Shown one piece after another: positions 25,752 through 35,900 of a DNA stretch of 64,000 nucleotides. Made by a program: the position numbers and the translations under genes. How positions within the stretch are numbered: position 1 is the stretch's first letter; each line of letters opens with the position of its first letter. The stretch is from Spirosoma foliorum (GTDB lineage Bacteria > Bacteroidota > Bacteroidia > Cytophagales > Spirosomataceae): positions 7,691,001 to 7,755,000 of the forward strand of contig NZ_CP059732.1 in assembly GCF_014117325.1 (NCBI RefSeq). Direction: 5' to 3'. The notes below the pieces were generated by a model, which made no database searches, was not told where the DNA came from, and saw nothing but the letters and a program-made list of their open reading frames with translations.

Positions 25752-26450
25752 TCATTTTTGCAGCGACTCTTTGGCCGTTGCCAGCGCTTTCTCGGCCCAC
25801 AGTTTCATTTGTTTGCCTGAATAATGCAGCCCATCGGAGGCAAATTGTTTGTCATCAGTTGAAGCCGCACGGGTAAGAGGTGTAATGTCAACGAAAGCGA
25901 TGGTTGCTTTTGCGCATTCATCCTTAGCAATGGCGTTGAATTGGTCAATTTCCTGCGCTATTCTGGCTTTGCTCTGGCCAACTGCATAGGGGGAATAGCC
26001 CCAGTCAGGAATCGAAAGCACAAAAACGTGAGCTGTTTTCCCCCCTGCAAATTTGGTTGCCGTTTGTAGCAACTCCCGAAACTCGGTTCGATATGTGTCC
26101 TGACTCTGACCTCGGTATTGATTGTTGACGCCAATTAGCAATGAGACCAGATTATATGTTTTCTGGTTTCCGCTGGCTTTAATGGCTGTCTGCAATTCGG
26201 ATGTTGTCCAGCCAGTTTTGGCGATTATATCCGGGTTGCCAACATCTAATCCATCTTTTCGCAGAAGACCTGCTAACTGAACGCTCCAGCGATCACTTTC
26301 AGAAACACTTTCGCCAATAGTATATGAATCGCCCAGCGACAGAAAGCTGTATTTCGATGTCTTAGGAGCTGTATCTTCAGGCATGTCGTAATGGGTAGAA
26401 GCTAGGAAAGAAACCAGAACCAGGATTTGTGTGATTTTATTGATTACCAT
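25752..26450 (-). CDS. SGNH/GDSL family hydrolase
   Basis: About 232 residues from the Met of MVINKITQIL; an upstream Met at 26483 adds 11 polar residues before the leader. The GDSYT block (SLGDSYTIGESV) gives the Ser, GVNNQY the Asn, and DGLHYS the Asp/His pair. These enzymes hydrolyse esters or lipids. The leader is hydrophobic and suggests export. It is convergent with the DUF2306 gene with no terminator between them. Confidence 0.85.
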   Translation of the reverse strand: MVINKITQILVLVSFLASTHYDMPEDTAPKTSKYSFLSLGDSYTIGESVSESDRWSVQLAGLLRKDGLDVGNPDIIAKTGWTTSELQTAIKASGNQKTYNLVSLLIGVNNQYRGQSQDTYRTEFRELLQTATKFAGGKTAHVFVLSIPDWGYSPYAVGQSKARIAQEIDQFNAIAKDECAKATIAFVDITPLTRAASTDDKQFASDGLHYSGKQMKLWAEKALATAKESLQK

Positions 26451-26573
26451 GATTTCTCTAAATCGTTGATTATCTATCTGCAATAAACGGTAAGTAGACA
26501 GAGTCAGATTTTAAAAATCATAGTCGGTCAATAAAATCATACAAATCCCGCGGGGCCGCCCGTGCGGTTCAGA

Positions 26574-27651
26574 CTATTCCTGTTCCAGCAAATACGCCTT
26601 GATAAACGGATCGAGGTCACCATCTAAAACGGCTTCGGTGTTCGATGTTTGATAACCTGTTCGGTGGTCTTTCACCCGCCGGTCATCTAACACGTACGAG
26701 CGAATCTGCGAACCCCACTCGATTTTCTGTTTACTCGCTTCTACCTCGGCACGGGCCGCATTACGCTTCTGCACCTCAATTTCGTAGAGCTTTGATTTCA
26801 GTAAGCGGATCGCCACTTCCTTATTTTGTAATTGACTCCGTTCCTGCTGACACTCGATAATCAAACCCGATGGTTTGTGTTTGAGTCGGACAGCCGTTTC
26901 AACTTTGTTTACGTTCTGTCCACCAGCACCACCCGACCGGAACGTATCCCAGTCAATATCGGCCGGATTTACCTCAATCTCAATCGTATCGTCAACCAGA
27001 GGATAGGCATATACGGAAGCAAACGATGTGTGCCGACGGGCGTTGGAGTCGAAGGGAGAAATGCGCACCAGCCGGTGAACGCCATTTTCTGACTTCAGGA
27101 AACCATAAGCCAATGGGCCATCTACTTCGATGGTAGCCGATTTGATACCGGCCGTATCGCCATCCTGATAATCGACCTGTTTCAGCCCATAGCCGTGTTT
27201 TTCGGCCCAACGCATATACATACGGTAGAGCATCTCGGCCCAGTCCTGGCTTTCGGTACCACCAGCTCCGGCATTTATTTCGAGGACAGCGCTGAGCTGA
27301 TCTTCCTCATTACCCAGCATTTTCTTGAGTTCGAGCTCGTCGAGTGTTTCTTTGAGCTTACTGCCTTCCTCGTCCACTTCTTCCTCGCTCACATCGCCCG
27401 CTTCGTAGAATTCGAACAACGTTTCGAGATCACCGAACTGGCTATTTAGCTTTTCATAACCGCCGGTCCAGCCTTTTAGCGCGCGAACCTGCTTCATTAC
27501 ACCTTCGGCTCGGGCGGCATCGGTCCAGAACTCTGGCTGGAAGGTCTGCTGTTCGAGTTCCGCTAATTGTTCTTTCTTGGCATCGTAGTCAAAGATACCT
27601 CCTTAGAGCCTCTACTCTGGCTCTCAAGTCGGTCAACTGGTCGGTTGTCAT
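26574..27651 (-). CDS. prfB: Peptide chain release factor 2, with programmed +1 frameshift
   Basis: The gene needs two frames. Frame one starts at ATG 27651 and reads 20 codons to TGA at 27591-27589. Just before it lies AGGAGG TAT CTT TGA C, the classic RF2 recoding site: an internal Shine-Dalgarno, slippery CTT and stop TGA. After a +1 slip the second frame continues to 26574, for about 358 residues in all. The RF2 features are SPF in [11 protein letters not shown] and the GGQ loop in [16 protein letters not shown]. Low RF2 favours the frameshift, so the protein regulates its own synthesis. Confidence 0.95.
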
Positions 27652-27728
27652 GAACTTGTCGTGTTGTTAAAAAATGAATCGTGATGCAGAGAAATTATGG
27701 AAATCTCCACCCCTTTAATGATTAATCG

Positions 27729-27736
27729 CAAAGATA
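27729..27736 (-). promoter_or_regulatory. -7 box upstream of prfB
   Basis: On the minus strand this reads TATCTTTG, an exact TAnnTTTG match, 78 bases before the prfB start at 27651. No convincing -33 TTG was found at the usual distance. Confidence 0.4.
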
Positions 27737-27841
27737 GAACAAAAGAAAGTGGGAGAGAGGTTTCACGAAGTACGTGTGGAAAGCTGATAGTCGTAATTAA
27801 CAGGGAATTGAGACGAATAGCCCCGAATCAACTTTTCGGCC

Positions 27842-27849
27842 TACCTTTG
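27842..27849 (+). promoter_or_regulatory. -7 box upstream of dihydrolipoyl dehydrogenase
   Basis: TACCTTTG is an exact match to TAnnTTTG and ends 55 bases before the start at 27905. It is divergent from the prfB box. No -33 element at the usual spacing was found. Confidence 0.4.
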
Positions 27850-27904
27850 TGTTCTGTAATCACGGACATTACACATTTTTCATTATACATTTTTCTAAAA
27901 ACTA

Positions 27905-29305
27905 ATGGCTTCACAGTACGACGTAATCGTTGTGGGTAGCGGGCCTGGCGGCTATGTAGCCGCTATCCGGGCGTCGCAGTTAGGGTTGAAAACCGCCGTT
28001 ATTGAGCGCGAAAGTCTTGGCGGCATTTGTCTGAACTGGGGCTGTATCCCAACCAAAGCCCTGCTCAAGTCAGCGCAGGTTTTTGAATATATCAAGCATT
28101 CTGCCGATTACGGGATCACCGTTTCGGGCGAATCGAAAGCTGATTTTGCTGCCGTTATCAAGCGGAGTCGGGGTGTAGCTGATGGCATGAGCAAAGGCGT
28201 TCAGTTCCTGATGAAGAAAAATAAAATTGATGTGATCAACGGTTTTGGTAAGGTAAAACCCGGCAAGAAAATCGACGTAACGGCTGCTGACGGGAAAGTT
28301 ACCGAATACGAAGCCAAACACATCATTATTGCTACCGGCGGTCGCGCTCGTCAATTACCAAGCGTTCCCATTGATGGCAACAAAGTGATCGAGTACCGTA
28401 AAGCCATGACGCTGGAAAAGAAACCAGACAGCATGCTTGTGATTGGCTCAGGTGCGATCGGCGTTGAATTTGCCTACGTCTATGCCAGCATGGGTACCAA
28501 AGTGACGATCATCGAGTTTCTTCCCAATGTTGTACCTGTTGAGGACGAAGACATCTCGAAAGAGTTGGCTAAACAGTACAAAAAGATCGGGATCGATATC
28601 TACACCAAGTCGGAAGTAACGAAAGTAGATACGAGTGGCAGCGGTTGTAAAGTGTTTGTAAAAACTCCTGATGGCGAAAAAACCTTTGATGTCGACGTCG
28701 TACTATCAGCTGCTGGTGTAGTTGCGAACATCGAAAATATTGGTCTGGAAGAAGTGGGTATTGCCGTTGATCGGGGCAAAATCGTTTCTGATGATTATTA
28801 CCGTACCAACGTTGAAGGCTATTATGCCATCGGCGATGTAACGAAAGGCCAGGCGCTGGCACACGTTGCCTCTGCCGAAGCGATCATCTGCGTTGAGAAA
28901 ATTGCTGGCTTACCACACGTTGAGCCGCTGAACTACAATAACATTCCTGGTTGTACCTATTGCACACCCGAAATCGCATCAGTAGGTTATACCGAGAAAG
29001 CTGCTCGCGAAGCAGGTTATGAATTAAAAGTTGGCAAGTTCCCATTTACGGCATCGGGTAAAGCGAAAGCAGCTGGGGCTCCAGAAGGCTTCGTGAAAGT
29101 TATTTTCGATGCTAAATACGGCGAGTTCTTAGGCGCTCACTTCATCGGCACAAACGTGACCGAAATGATTGCCGAAGTAGTAGCCGCTCGTAAACTGGAA
29201 ACGACGGGCGAGGAAATCCTGAAAACGGTTCACCCGCACCCAACCATGTCGGAAGCTATTAAAGACGCTACCGAAGCTGCCTACGGTGAAGCGATTCACT
29301 TGTAG
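27905..29305 (+). CDS. lpdA: Dihydrolipoyl dehydrogenase
   Basis: 466 residues. The redox disulfide motif is GGICLNWGCIPTKALL. Two dinucleotide folds (VVGSGPGGYVAAIRA and VIGSGAIGVEFAYVY) bind FAD and NAD. The C-terminal interface ends with the catalytic His-Glu pair (VHPHPTMSEAIKDA). The enzyme reoxidises the lipoyl arms of 2-oxoacid dehydrogenases and the glycine cleavage system. It is a single gene with its own -7 box. Its stop codon overlaps a perfect 38-base palindrome. Confidence 0.95.
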   Translation: MASQYDVIVVGSGPGGYVAAIRASQLGLKTAVIERESLGGICLNWGCIPTKALLKSAQVFEYIKHSADYGITVSGESKADFAAVIKRSRGVADGMSKGVQFLMKKNKIDVINGFGKVKPGKKIDVTAADGKVTEYEAKHIIIATGGRARQLPSVPIDGNKVIEYRKAMTLEKKPDSMLVIGSGAIGVEFAYVYASMGTKVTIIEFLPNVVPVEDEDISKELAKQYKKIGIDIYTKSEVTKVDTSGSGCKVFVKTPDGEKTFDVDVVLSAAGVVANIENIGLEEVGIAVDRGKIVSDDYYRTNVEGYYAIGDVTKGQALAHVASAEAIICVEKIAGLPHVEPLNYNNIPGCTYCTPEIASVGYTEKAAREAGYELKVGKFPFTASGKAKAAGAPEGFVKVIFDAKYGEFLGAHFIGTNVTEMIAEVVAARKLETTGEEILKTVHPHPTMSEAIKDATEAAYGEAIHL

Positions 29306-29392
29306 TCAATGAATAATGGGTAATGTAGAATGACTAATGAAAAGCCTCTGCTCGTCATTAGTCATTCTACATTACCCATTATTCATTGACTA
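29303..29392. repeat. Perfect 38-base palindrome with heptamer-built arms (AATGNNN family)
   Basis: Arms 29303-29340 and 29355-29392 are exactly complementary, with a 14-base loop. The left arm contains repeated 7-base units: AATGAAT, AATGGGT, AATGTAG, AATGACT. It begins at the lpdA stop codon and ends five bases from the convergent glycosyltransferase stop. A sister element lies in the riboswitch at 61268-61341. Confidence 0.9.
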
Positions 29393-29396
29393 TCAC

Positions 29397-30137
29397 TTAT
29401 TTCAAAATCTTCCAGCGCATCACGCCAAGTTTCGTCAGGAAATAAAAGAGGGAAGTACGAAGAACGCCGAGACCGTAGATAGAACTGCGTCGGAAGTTGA
29501 TAGAAGAGGCTTCATCAAAATACTTGGTCGGACAGGTGACCTCGCCAATTTCATAGCCTTTATAGAAAATCTGAGCGATCATTTCGTTATCGAAAATGAA
29601 ATCGTCAGAATTATGGGTGAAGTCCAGATTGCGGAGGACTTCGCCAGAAAATGCCCGGTAGCCTGTATGGTATTCCGAAAGTTTCTGGTTCATGAGAATA
29701 TTTTGCGTGAGCGTCAGAAACCGGTTGGCAATGTACTTATACATTGGCATGCCACCTTTTAACGCGCCCTTCCCCAGAATACGCGAAGCAAATACAACCG
29801 GATATAGGTCATTGCCAATAATTGTAATCATGGCAGGCAGCAGTAGGGGCGTATATTGATAATCGGGGTGGAGCATAACCACAATATCGGCCCCTAATTC
29901 AATTGCTTTAGCGTAACAGGTTTTCTGGTTGCCACCATAGCCTTTATTTCGATCGTGACGGATAACATGCCGAATTCCCAGATTACGAGCTACTTCGACC
30001 GTGTTGTCAGGACTGGCATCATCAACTAAAATAACATCATCAACTAAATCAAATGGAATTTCACGGTAGGTACGTTCCAGCGTTAGGGCTGCCCGATAGG
30101 CGGGCATTACTACAATCACTTTTTTGTCATTAAACAT
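29397..30137 (-). CDS. Family 2 glycosyltransferase (dolichyl-phosphate-mannose synthase-like)
   Basis: 246 residues in a GT-A fold. VVMPAYRAALTLERTYREIP binds the nucleotide sugar; the metal-binding and acceptor signatures are DVILVDDASPD and the DPDY-like HPDYQY. The C-terminal region resembles DPM1-type polyprenyl-phosphate glycosyltransferases that lack the integral membrane domain. The sugar and lipid acceptor cannot be assigned. The upstream gap is shared divergently with the TerC gene. Confidence 0.87.
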   Translation of the reverse strand: MFNDKKVIVVMPAYRAALTLERTYREIPFDLVDDVILVDDASPDNTVEVARNLGIRHVIRHDRNKGYGGNQKTCYAKAIELGADIVVMLHPDYQYTPLLLPAMITIIGNDLYPVVFASRILGKGALKGGMPMYKYIANRFLTLTQNILMNQKLSEYHTGYRAFSGEVLRNLDFTHNSDDFIFDNEMIAQIFYKGYEIGEVTCPTKYFDEASSINFRRSSIYGLGVLRTSLFYFLTKLGVMRWKILK

Positions 30138-30280
30138 GGGGCAAAATTAACAGGTGGGTATTACTGTACCAATATTTTTAACAATTACAGCCATTTCCTT
30201 CAGGATATTGGGTGTAGATTTGTTGTTTAACCAAGCCTACTATCAGATCCCGGCCTTAATTGGCTGTATATTTAGCAATT

Positions 30281-31348
30281 ATGTTTTCCAGCGAAACTCT
30301 ATTTTTTCTTGCTTTTGCCACTTTTGTTCTTCTAATCATGACCATAGATCTTGGAATTTTCTCCAAGAAGAAAAGCCATGTTGTCGAGTTCAAAGAGGCT
30401 GCCATCTGGAGTGCCATTTGGGTTGCTTTATCTATTGGCTTTTATTTTTTTCTGCAAAATTACGGTTACCTGGTTCACGGCATCGATTCATTTGCCCGGC
30501 TTCAGGAAGTACGCGATCTATATGCTGATCATGTAAAAATTGTTCCCGGCAATTTCGCGGCCAGTTTAGATCATTTTCAGGCCAATATGTCTTTGGAGTA
30601 CATTACCGGCTACCTGGTGGAGTATTCTCTTTCGGCCGATAATATTTTTGTATTTATACTGATATTCAGTTCATTCGGCGTTCATGAGCGGTACTACAAA
30701 AAGATTCTGGTGTGGGGAATTCTAGGCGCAATTATACTACGATTTATTTTCATTTTCGTAGGTTCAGCACTGATTCAGCGTTTCGAATGGATTATGTATC
30801 TGTTCGGTGCCTTTCTGGTTTATACAGGAATCCAATTGTTTTTTCAAAAAGAAGAAGATGAAAAAATTGAACCTGCCGGCCACCCTGTTATTCGGTTTGC
30901 GAGCAAATACCTGAATGTTTATCATCGTAATGTGACGGATAATTTCTTTGTCCGCCGGAAGTCCGATAAAAAACTTTTTGTCACTCCTTTATTTCTGATC
31001 GTTATTGTCATCGCCTTTACCGATTTAGTATTCGCCGTTGATTCAATTCCTGCTATTTTTTCCATTACCAAAGACCCCTATATCGTCTTTTTCTCGAATG
31101 TTTTTGCTATCATGGGGCTGCGATCTATGTTTTTCTTCTTATCCAGCATCATGAGCCAGTTCCGTTTCCTGAAAATTGGATTAGCGGTACTACTGACGTT
31201 TATCGGAGCCAAAATGTTGGCGGAGCATTGGTTGGCGGAAATGGGCTTCAAGCCTGTTTATTCGCTTTATATTATTATCGGAATTCTTGGTGTCAGTATT
31301 TTGGCATCGTGGTTAATACCTGAAAAGAAAGAGGAAAGCAGTAGCTAA
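30281..31348 (+). CDS. TerC family integral membrane protein
   Basis: About 355 residues from the ATG at 30281; a TTG seven codons upstream (30260) also reads in frame. Eight or so membrane segments are visible. The Asp-containing signatures VEYSLSADNIFVFILIFSSF and FTDLVFAVDSIPAIFSITKD are typical of TerC/Alx exporters. These proteins move metals such as manganese across the membrane and were first found through tellurite resistance. A strong terminator follows. Confidence 0.92.
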   Translation: MFSSETLFFLAFATFVLLIMTIDLGIFSKKKSHVVEFKEAAIWSAIWVALSIGFYFFLQNYGYLVHGIDSFARLQEVRDLYADHVKIVPGNFAASLDHFQANMSLEYITGYLVEYSLSADNIFVFILIFSSFGVHERYYKKILVWGILGAIILRFIFIFVGSALIQRFEWIMYLFGAFLVYTGIQLFFQKEEDEKIEPAGHPVIRFASKYLNVYHRNVTDNFFVRRKSDKKLFVTPLFLIVIVIAFTDLVFAVDSIPAIFSITKDPYIVFFSNVFAIMGLRSMFFFLSSIMSQFRFLKIGLAVLLTFIGAKMLAEHWLAEMGFKPVYSLYIIIGILGVSILASWLIPEKKEESSS

Positions 31349-31370
31349 GCTATTTCCAGAATGATGTAAG

Positions 31371-31408
31371 AAGGCCCATCGGTAATTTCTACCGATGGGC
31401 CTTTTTTT
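31371..31408 (+). terminator. Rho-independent terminator of the TerC gene
   Basis: A perfect 14-base stem (31371-31384 with 31390-31403) with a 5-base loop is followed by a T-run ending at 31408. Confidence 0.92.
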
Positions 31409-31596
31409 ATTCTTAAAATGGGAATATATGTAATTTTTTAAGGTTTATAGGATTGGTTATTCATGGATCATATATTTTTACTTTAGAGTTAATCTAAATA
31501 AAATTACGTATATCGTTGGTATGCTTGTCGGACATGCCACGAAATACGACCCTACTGAAGTATGGGCTGCATAGTCTACTACGTATAAAATAAACG

Positions 31597-32790
31597 ATGA
31601 CAGCGAAAAAACTGGTTGGTCAGATACATCTTTGGCTAGGGCTGGCGTCCGGTCTATTGGTATTTGTTGTCGCGACAACAGGATGTATTCTGGCGTTTGA
31701 GCAAGAGATTAAGAGCGTTCTGCGTCCTTATCAATTTATGGAGCCTGAAGTCAATAAAACGCTTATGGCTCCCTCAAAGCTAGAGTCCATTGCCGAGAAG
31801 CTAGTTCATGGTAAACCAGCTAAAGGGATTATATATGGAGGAAGCGGCCGTACGGCTATTGTCCAATTTTACGGCGCTGCTCCCGATTACTACTACCAGG
31901 TATACATCAATCCGTATACGGGGAAAGTGCTGAATGTGCAGGATGAAGAGACCGATTTTTTCCATTTTATTCTCCACGGCCATTACTATTTGTGGCTACC
32001 CGAAACCATTGGGCAGTCTGTAGTCGCTTATGGGACCCTGGTTTTTACCATTTTGTTAGTTACAGGACTGGTGCTGTGGTGGCCTAAAAACTTTAAGAAA
32101 GCCAACCGCGATAAGAGCTTTAAAATAAAATGGAGTGCTAAATGGCGTCGGGTTAACTACGATTTACACAATGTGCCCGGTTTTTATGCTCTCCTCTTTT
32201 CGTTGCTGTTGGCGGTAACCGGACTGATTTTTGGTTTGGAATGGTTTTCGAATTCGATTTACTGGGCTACTACGGGTGGTAAAACTATTCCTGAATACAA
32301 ACAGCAATTTTCAGACACGACAGTTGCCCGGCAGTTTATAGCCCCCATAGACGTCGTTTGGCAGCAGTTATCAAAAAACAAGCCTGAAACCGCAGGCATT
32401 TATGTCTCTTGCCCAGAAAAGCCATCTGAAACCATTTCTGCGTATGTGAATTACGTGCCCGGCACCTATTACAAATTAGATTATTACACGTTTGACCAGC
32501 AAACGCTAAAACCCATCGCTGTTGAAGGCCCCTACGCAGGTCCTTATGCGAAGGCGGGTTTGGGAGATAAATTTCGGCGAATGAATTACGATATTCACAC
32601 AGGCGCTATTTTGAGTCTACCCGGAAAAATAGTGGCATTTTGTGCTAGCCTGATTTGCGCTACTCTCCCCATTACGGGCTTTATAATTTGGTGGGGTCGT
32701 CGTAAGAAGGCTAAGAAACAATCGAAAAAGGCGCTTGCCAAGCCTGTCTCGATGAAGAGCGACTATCAGCCCGTCAGCCGGATTAGCTGA
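31597..32790 (+). CDS. PepSY-associated membrane protein (PiuB-like)
   Basis: 397 residues. Four membrane segments are arranged as in the PepSY_TM family: the first near residue 20 (GLLVFVVATTGCILAFEQ), a pair in the middle (VVAYGTLVFTILLVTGLVLW, YALLFSLLLAVTGLIFGLEW) and one near the C-terminus (ATLPITGFIIWWGRR). PepSY domains lie between them on the outside. PiuB-like members are linked to siderophore or iron reduction. The C-terminus is a Lys/Arg-rich tail. It is followed by a nonamer palindrome. Confidence 0.85.
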   Translation: MTAKKLVGQIHLWLGLASGLLVFVVATTGCILAFEQEIKSVLRPYQFMEPEVNKTLMAPSKLESIAEKLVHGKPAKGIIYGGSGRTAIVQFYGAAPDYYYQVYINPYTGKVLNVQDEETDFFHFILHGHYYLWLPETIGQSVVAYGTLVFTILLVTGLVLWWPKNFKKANRDKSFKIKWSAKWRRVNYDLHNVPGFYALLFSLLLAVTGLIFGLEWFSNSIYWATTGGKTIPEYKQQFSDTTVARQFIAPIDVVWQQLSKNKPETAGIYVSCPEKPSETISAYVNYVPGTYYKLDYYTFDQQTLKPIAVEGPYAGPYAKAGLGDKFRRMNYDIHTGAILSLPGKIVAFCASLICATLPITGFIIWWGRRKKAKKQSKKALAKPVSMKSDYQPVSRIS

Positions 32791-32817
32791 TCATTGCCTG
32801 ACTGACACCACTATAAC

Positions 32818-32903
32818 TCACAGAATTTATAGGATTTAAAAGATTCAGAGGATTTTTTACCTTGTAAAACGTTATAATCCTGTGAATCCTATAAATCCTG
32901 TGA
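32818..32903. repeat. Palindrome with arms built of 9-base units
   Basis: The right arm (32873-32903) on the reverse strand is made of 9-base units such as AGGATTTAT and AGGATTCAC. The left arm (32818-32857) carries similar units, for example AGAATTTAT and AGGATTTAA, with one extra unit. The right arm overlaps the proposed start codons of the helicase gene. Confidence 0.75.
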
Positions 32904-35900
32904 AAACCCCGCAAGGCCGCCTGGCGGTTCAAACTGTACTCAAAACCTTTCGTCGACGCTTAACTAATCTGAGTAGTCGTAATCGTTCGTTATTGCTAAC
33001 GAGTCTACCTGCCGGACAGTACCTGGACTTACAGGAAACAGATTTTCTACTAAATAAGCCCGCATTCACGATCATTGCTGATTTGATCGGACGGAAGCCA
33101 TCGGTTGCATTATGCGAGGTGCTTGATGCTCGTCAGGAACGTAGTAATGAAGTTAGCCGAAAGCTTCGCCGGATTGACCGTATGGCCCGATTCATCGAAG
33201 AGGAGCGCGGTACAGAAGATCTCTATGTTGGCTGGCCATTTGTAAAAGGGAAATTTTTGGACGAAACCGTGGTGCATGGGCCACTTCTTTTCTTCCCTGT
33301 TAAAATTGAACAGCAGGGGAAATTCTGGAAAATTACTCGCCGGGGCGATGAATTAGCTTTTTTAAATCCAACGCTTGCCTTAGCCTATGGACAGTTTAAT
33401 CAGGTAAAACTGCCCGACGAAATCGTTGAAAAGACGATGGATGATTTTGATCGAGACCCGACAATTTTTCGTACGCAACTGTATGAATGGTTAAAGACCA
33501 CTCCGCTCGAAATCAATTTTAATCAAGACTTATTTACCGATAAATTCCAGTTTTTTAACAAGCAGAGCGCTAAGGACCTTGCTCAACTTGAACGTACTGG
33601 CGAGCTAAAGCTTTATTCGGAAGCGGTACTTGGTATTTTTCCGCAAGCAGGCTCGTTTCTGGTTCCAGACTATGATGCGCTCCTTGCACGGAGCCAGGAA
33701 CAGGGAGCAGGGGATGAAGAGGAAGTAGTAGACGGGCAAGACATTGCTGATACAGAAGCCCTGGTGCCCTCATTGCTGTTCCCTGTCCCTGGCTCCCTGC
33801 CCCCTACATCTTTCCTCGCTGAAAAATCCATTCACACGCCTTTGCCATTGGATGCATCGCAGGAGGCAGCTGTGCGGGCGGTAAAAGCAGGGCAGTCATT
33901 GGTAGTACAGGGGCCGCCGGGTACGGGAAAATCGCAGCTGATCGCCAATTTGATGGCCGATGCAGCTGCATCGGGCAAGCGTGTGCTGTTAGTATGTCAG
34001 AAACGGGCTGCGCTTGATGTCGTTCAGGAACGACTTCGCCAAGTAGGTATGGCTCCATTTATTGCCCTAATTCATGACTTTCAAGACGATCGTCGGACGT
34101 TGTACGCACAAATTGCCAGCCAGATTAATCAGCTAGATGCCTATCGACAACAGAATAATAGCTTAAATGCGGTGCTGCTCGAACGTGATTTCGAGATTGA
34201 AAGTCGCCGGATCGATGAAACGCTTGGCGAATTGCAAGCCTTTAAGCAGGCGTTATTTGATACAACTGAGAGTGGGGTATCAGCAAAGGAGTTGTATTTA
34301 ACCTGTGCATCAGCTGTTCCAGTTATTCAGTTGGATGATATTTATCCACAATTCCACTTGCTGAATGTGGATAACTTTATTCGGAGGCTGACAGATTATG
34401 CGGCTTATCAACAACGGTTAGGCCAACAGAATAGCTGGGCGGAGCGTGTCAGTTTTGCGGCATTTACAAACGCTGATTTAAGTAAAGCAGATCAAACTAT
34501 TACTAAATGGGTACAGCTATACGATACGACGAATGAACAGACAGTTCGATTGGTTGGAAATCCATTATCATTGGCACAATTAGCAACTTGGCAAGCTCAT
34601 GATTGGGAAATAACGGCCTTGCTAAATTTGCTTGACTCACCAGCATGGGCCGTCGCAAAACAGTTGCGCAATTTGCCTACCCATCCGGTGCTAACAACGG
34701 AGGAAGCGAAATTTGAGCAACTCGCGCATGCCTGGGAGGAATCTTTAGAATTACCTGGCCCTGAAACTTCGCTGGTAACAGCTGAATTGCGAGCGTTTAA
34801 AGCTTTGTTGGCCGATGCATTGACAGCCCGATCAGCCTGGGTAAGCTGGAATTGGTGGCAATTGACCAATGCGGGTAAGGCGCAACTACAGCTGGTTGCA
34901 TCAGCAAACTCATTAACGCTTACGGAAGCTGATTTACAAACGTTAGCTACCAAAGTAGATAAACGTATCCGGTTGGAGGCTACTCGGTATGAAGCCAACT
35001 CGTTATTGCTTGGGTTATCGCTTCCCGAACAGCCTGATAGTATTCGGCTTTTGCATCGTGCACAACATATAGTGGAGCGCATTAATGATAGTCAACCGAT
35101 AGCGCAATTACCCGAATCGTGCTGGCAGTCGTATAAGCAATTTGTTGAAACAATTACCCAGTTATTAGGGGTTGCGGCAACTGTAGAGGAGGAACGAATT
35201 AGCGCGCAAGTCTATCTGACCGCGAACCAACTTAATGGTATTTGGGAAGATAGTTCATTAGCCATTCAACTTCGGCAGGCCCTCCGCGAGGATTTCGATC
35301 TTCTGGTCGAATCAGATCGGCTACAGGAAGGCTTTTCTGAGCACGAGCAAATTGTGGTTAAACGACTGGAACAACTAGAGCCAGATCGGTGGGTAATTGA
35401 TTTCCAGACAAGCCTGCGTCGTGCCTGGCTCGACCATATTGAGATGGCGTACCCTGAACTTCGGAGTGTATCGTCGCTCAAAATGGGACAATGGGAGCAA
35501 ATACTACAGGAAAGCGTCTTACGAAAGCAAGCCTTGAGTCGCGATATTCTGCTTGTCAAGCTCCGTGAACAAACCTATCGAAATCTGACGTTCAACCGCC
35601 TGAACAACATCGTTACGTATCGTGATTTACTCCATCAAACAACCAAAAAGCGGAATGTATGGCCGGTCCGAAAATTGATGGAATCGTTTGCCGACGAAGT
35701 CTTTAAACTGGTCCCATGCTGGTTAGCGTCGCCTGAATCAGTTTCAGCTATGTTCCCGCTGACCGAAGGACTTTTTGATCTGGTCATCTTTGACGAAGCG
35801 TCACAGTGTTTTTCTGAAAATGGCGTTCCGTCCATTGTTCGGGGCAAACAGGTAGTTGTAACTGGCGATAATCAACAGTTGCGCCCTAGTGATCTTTATC

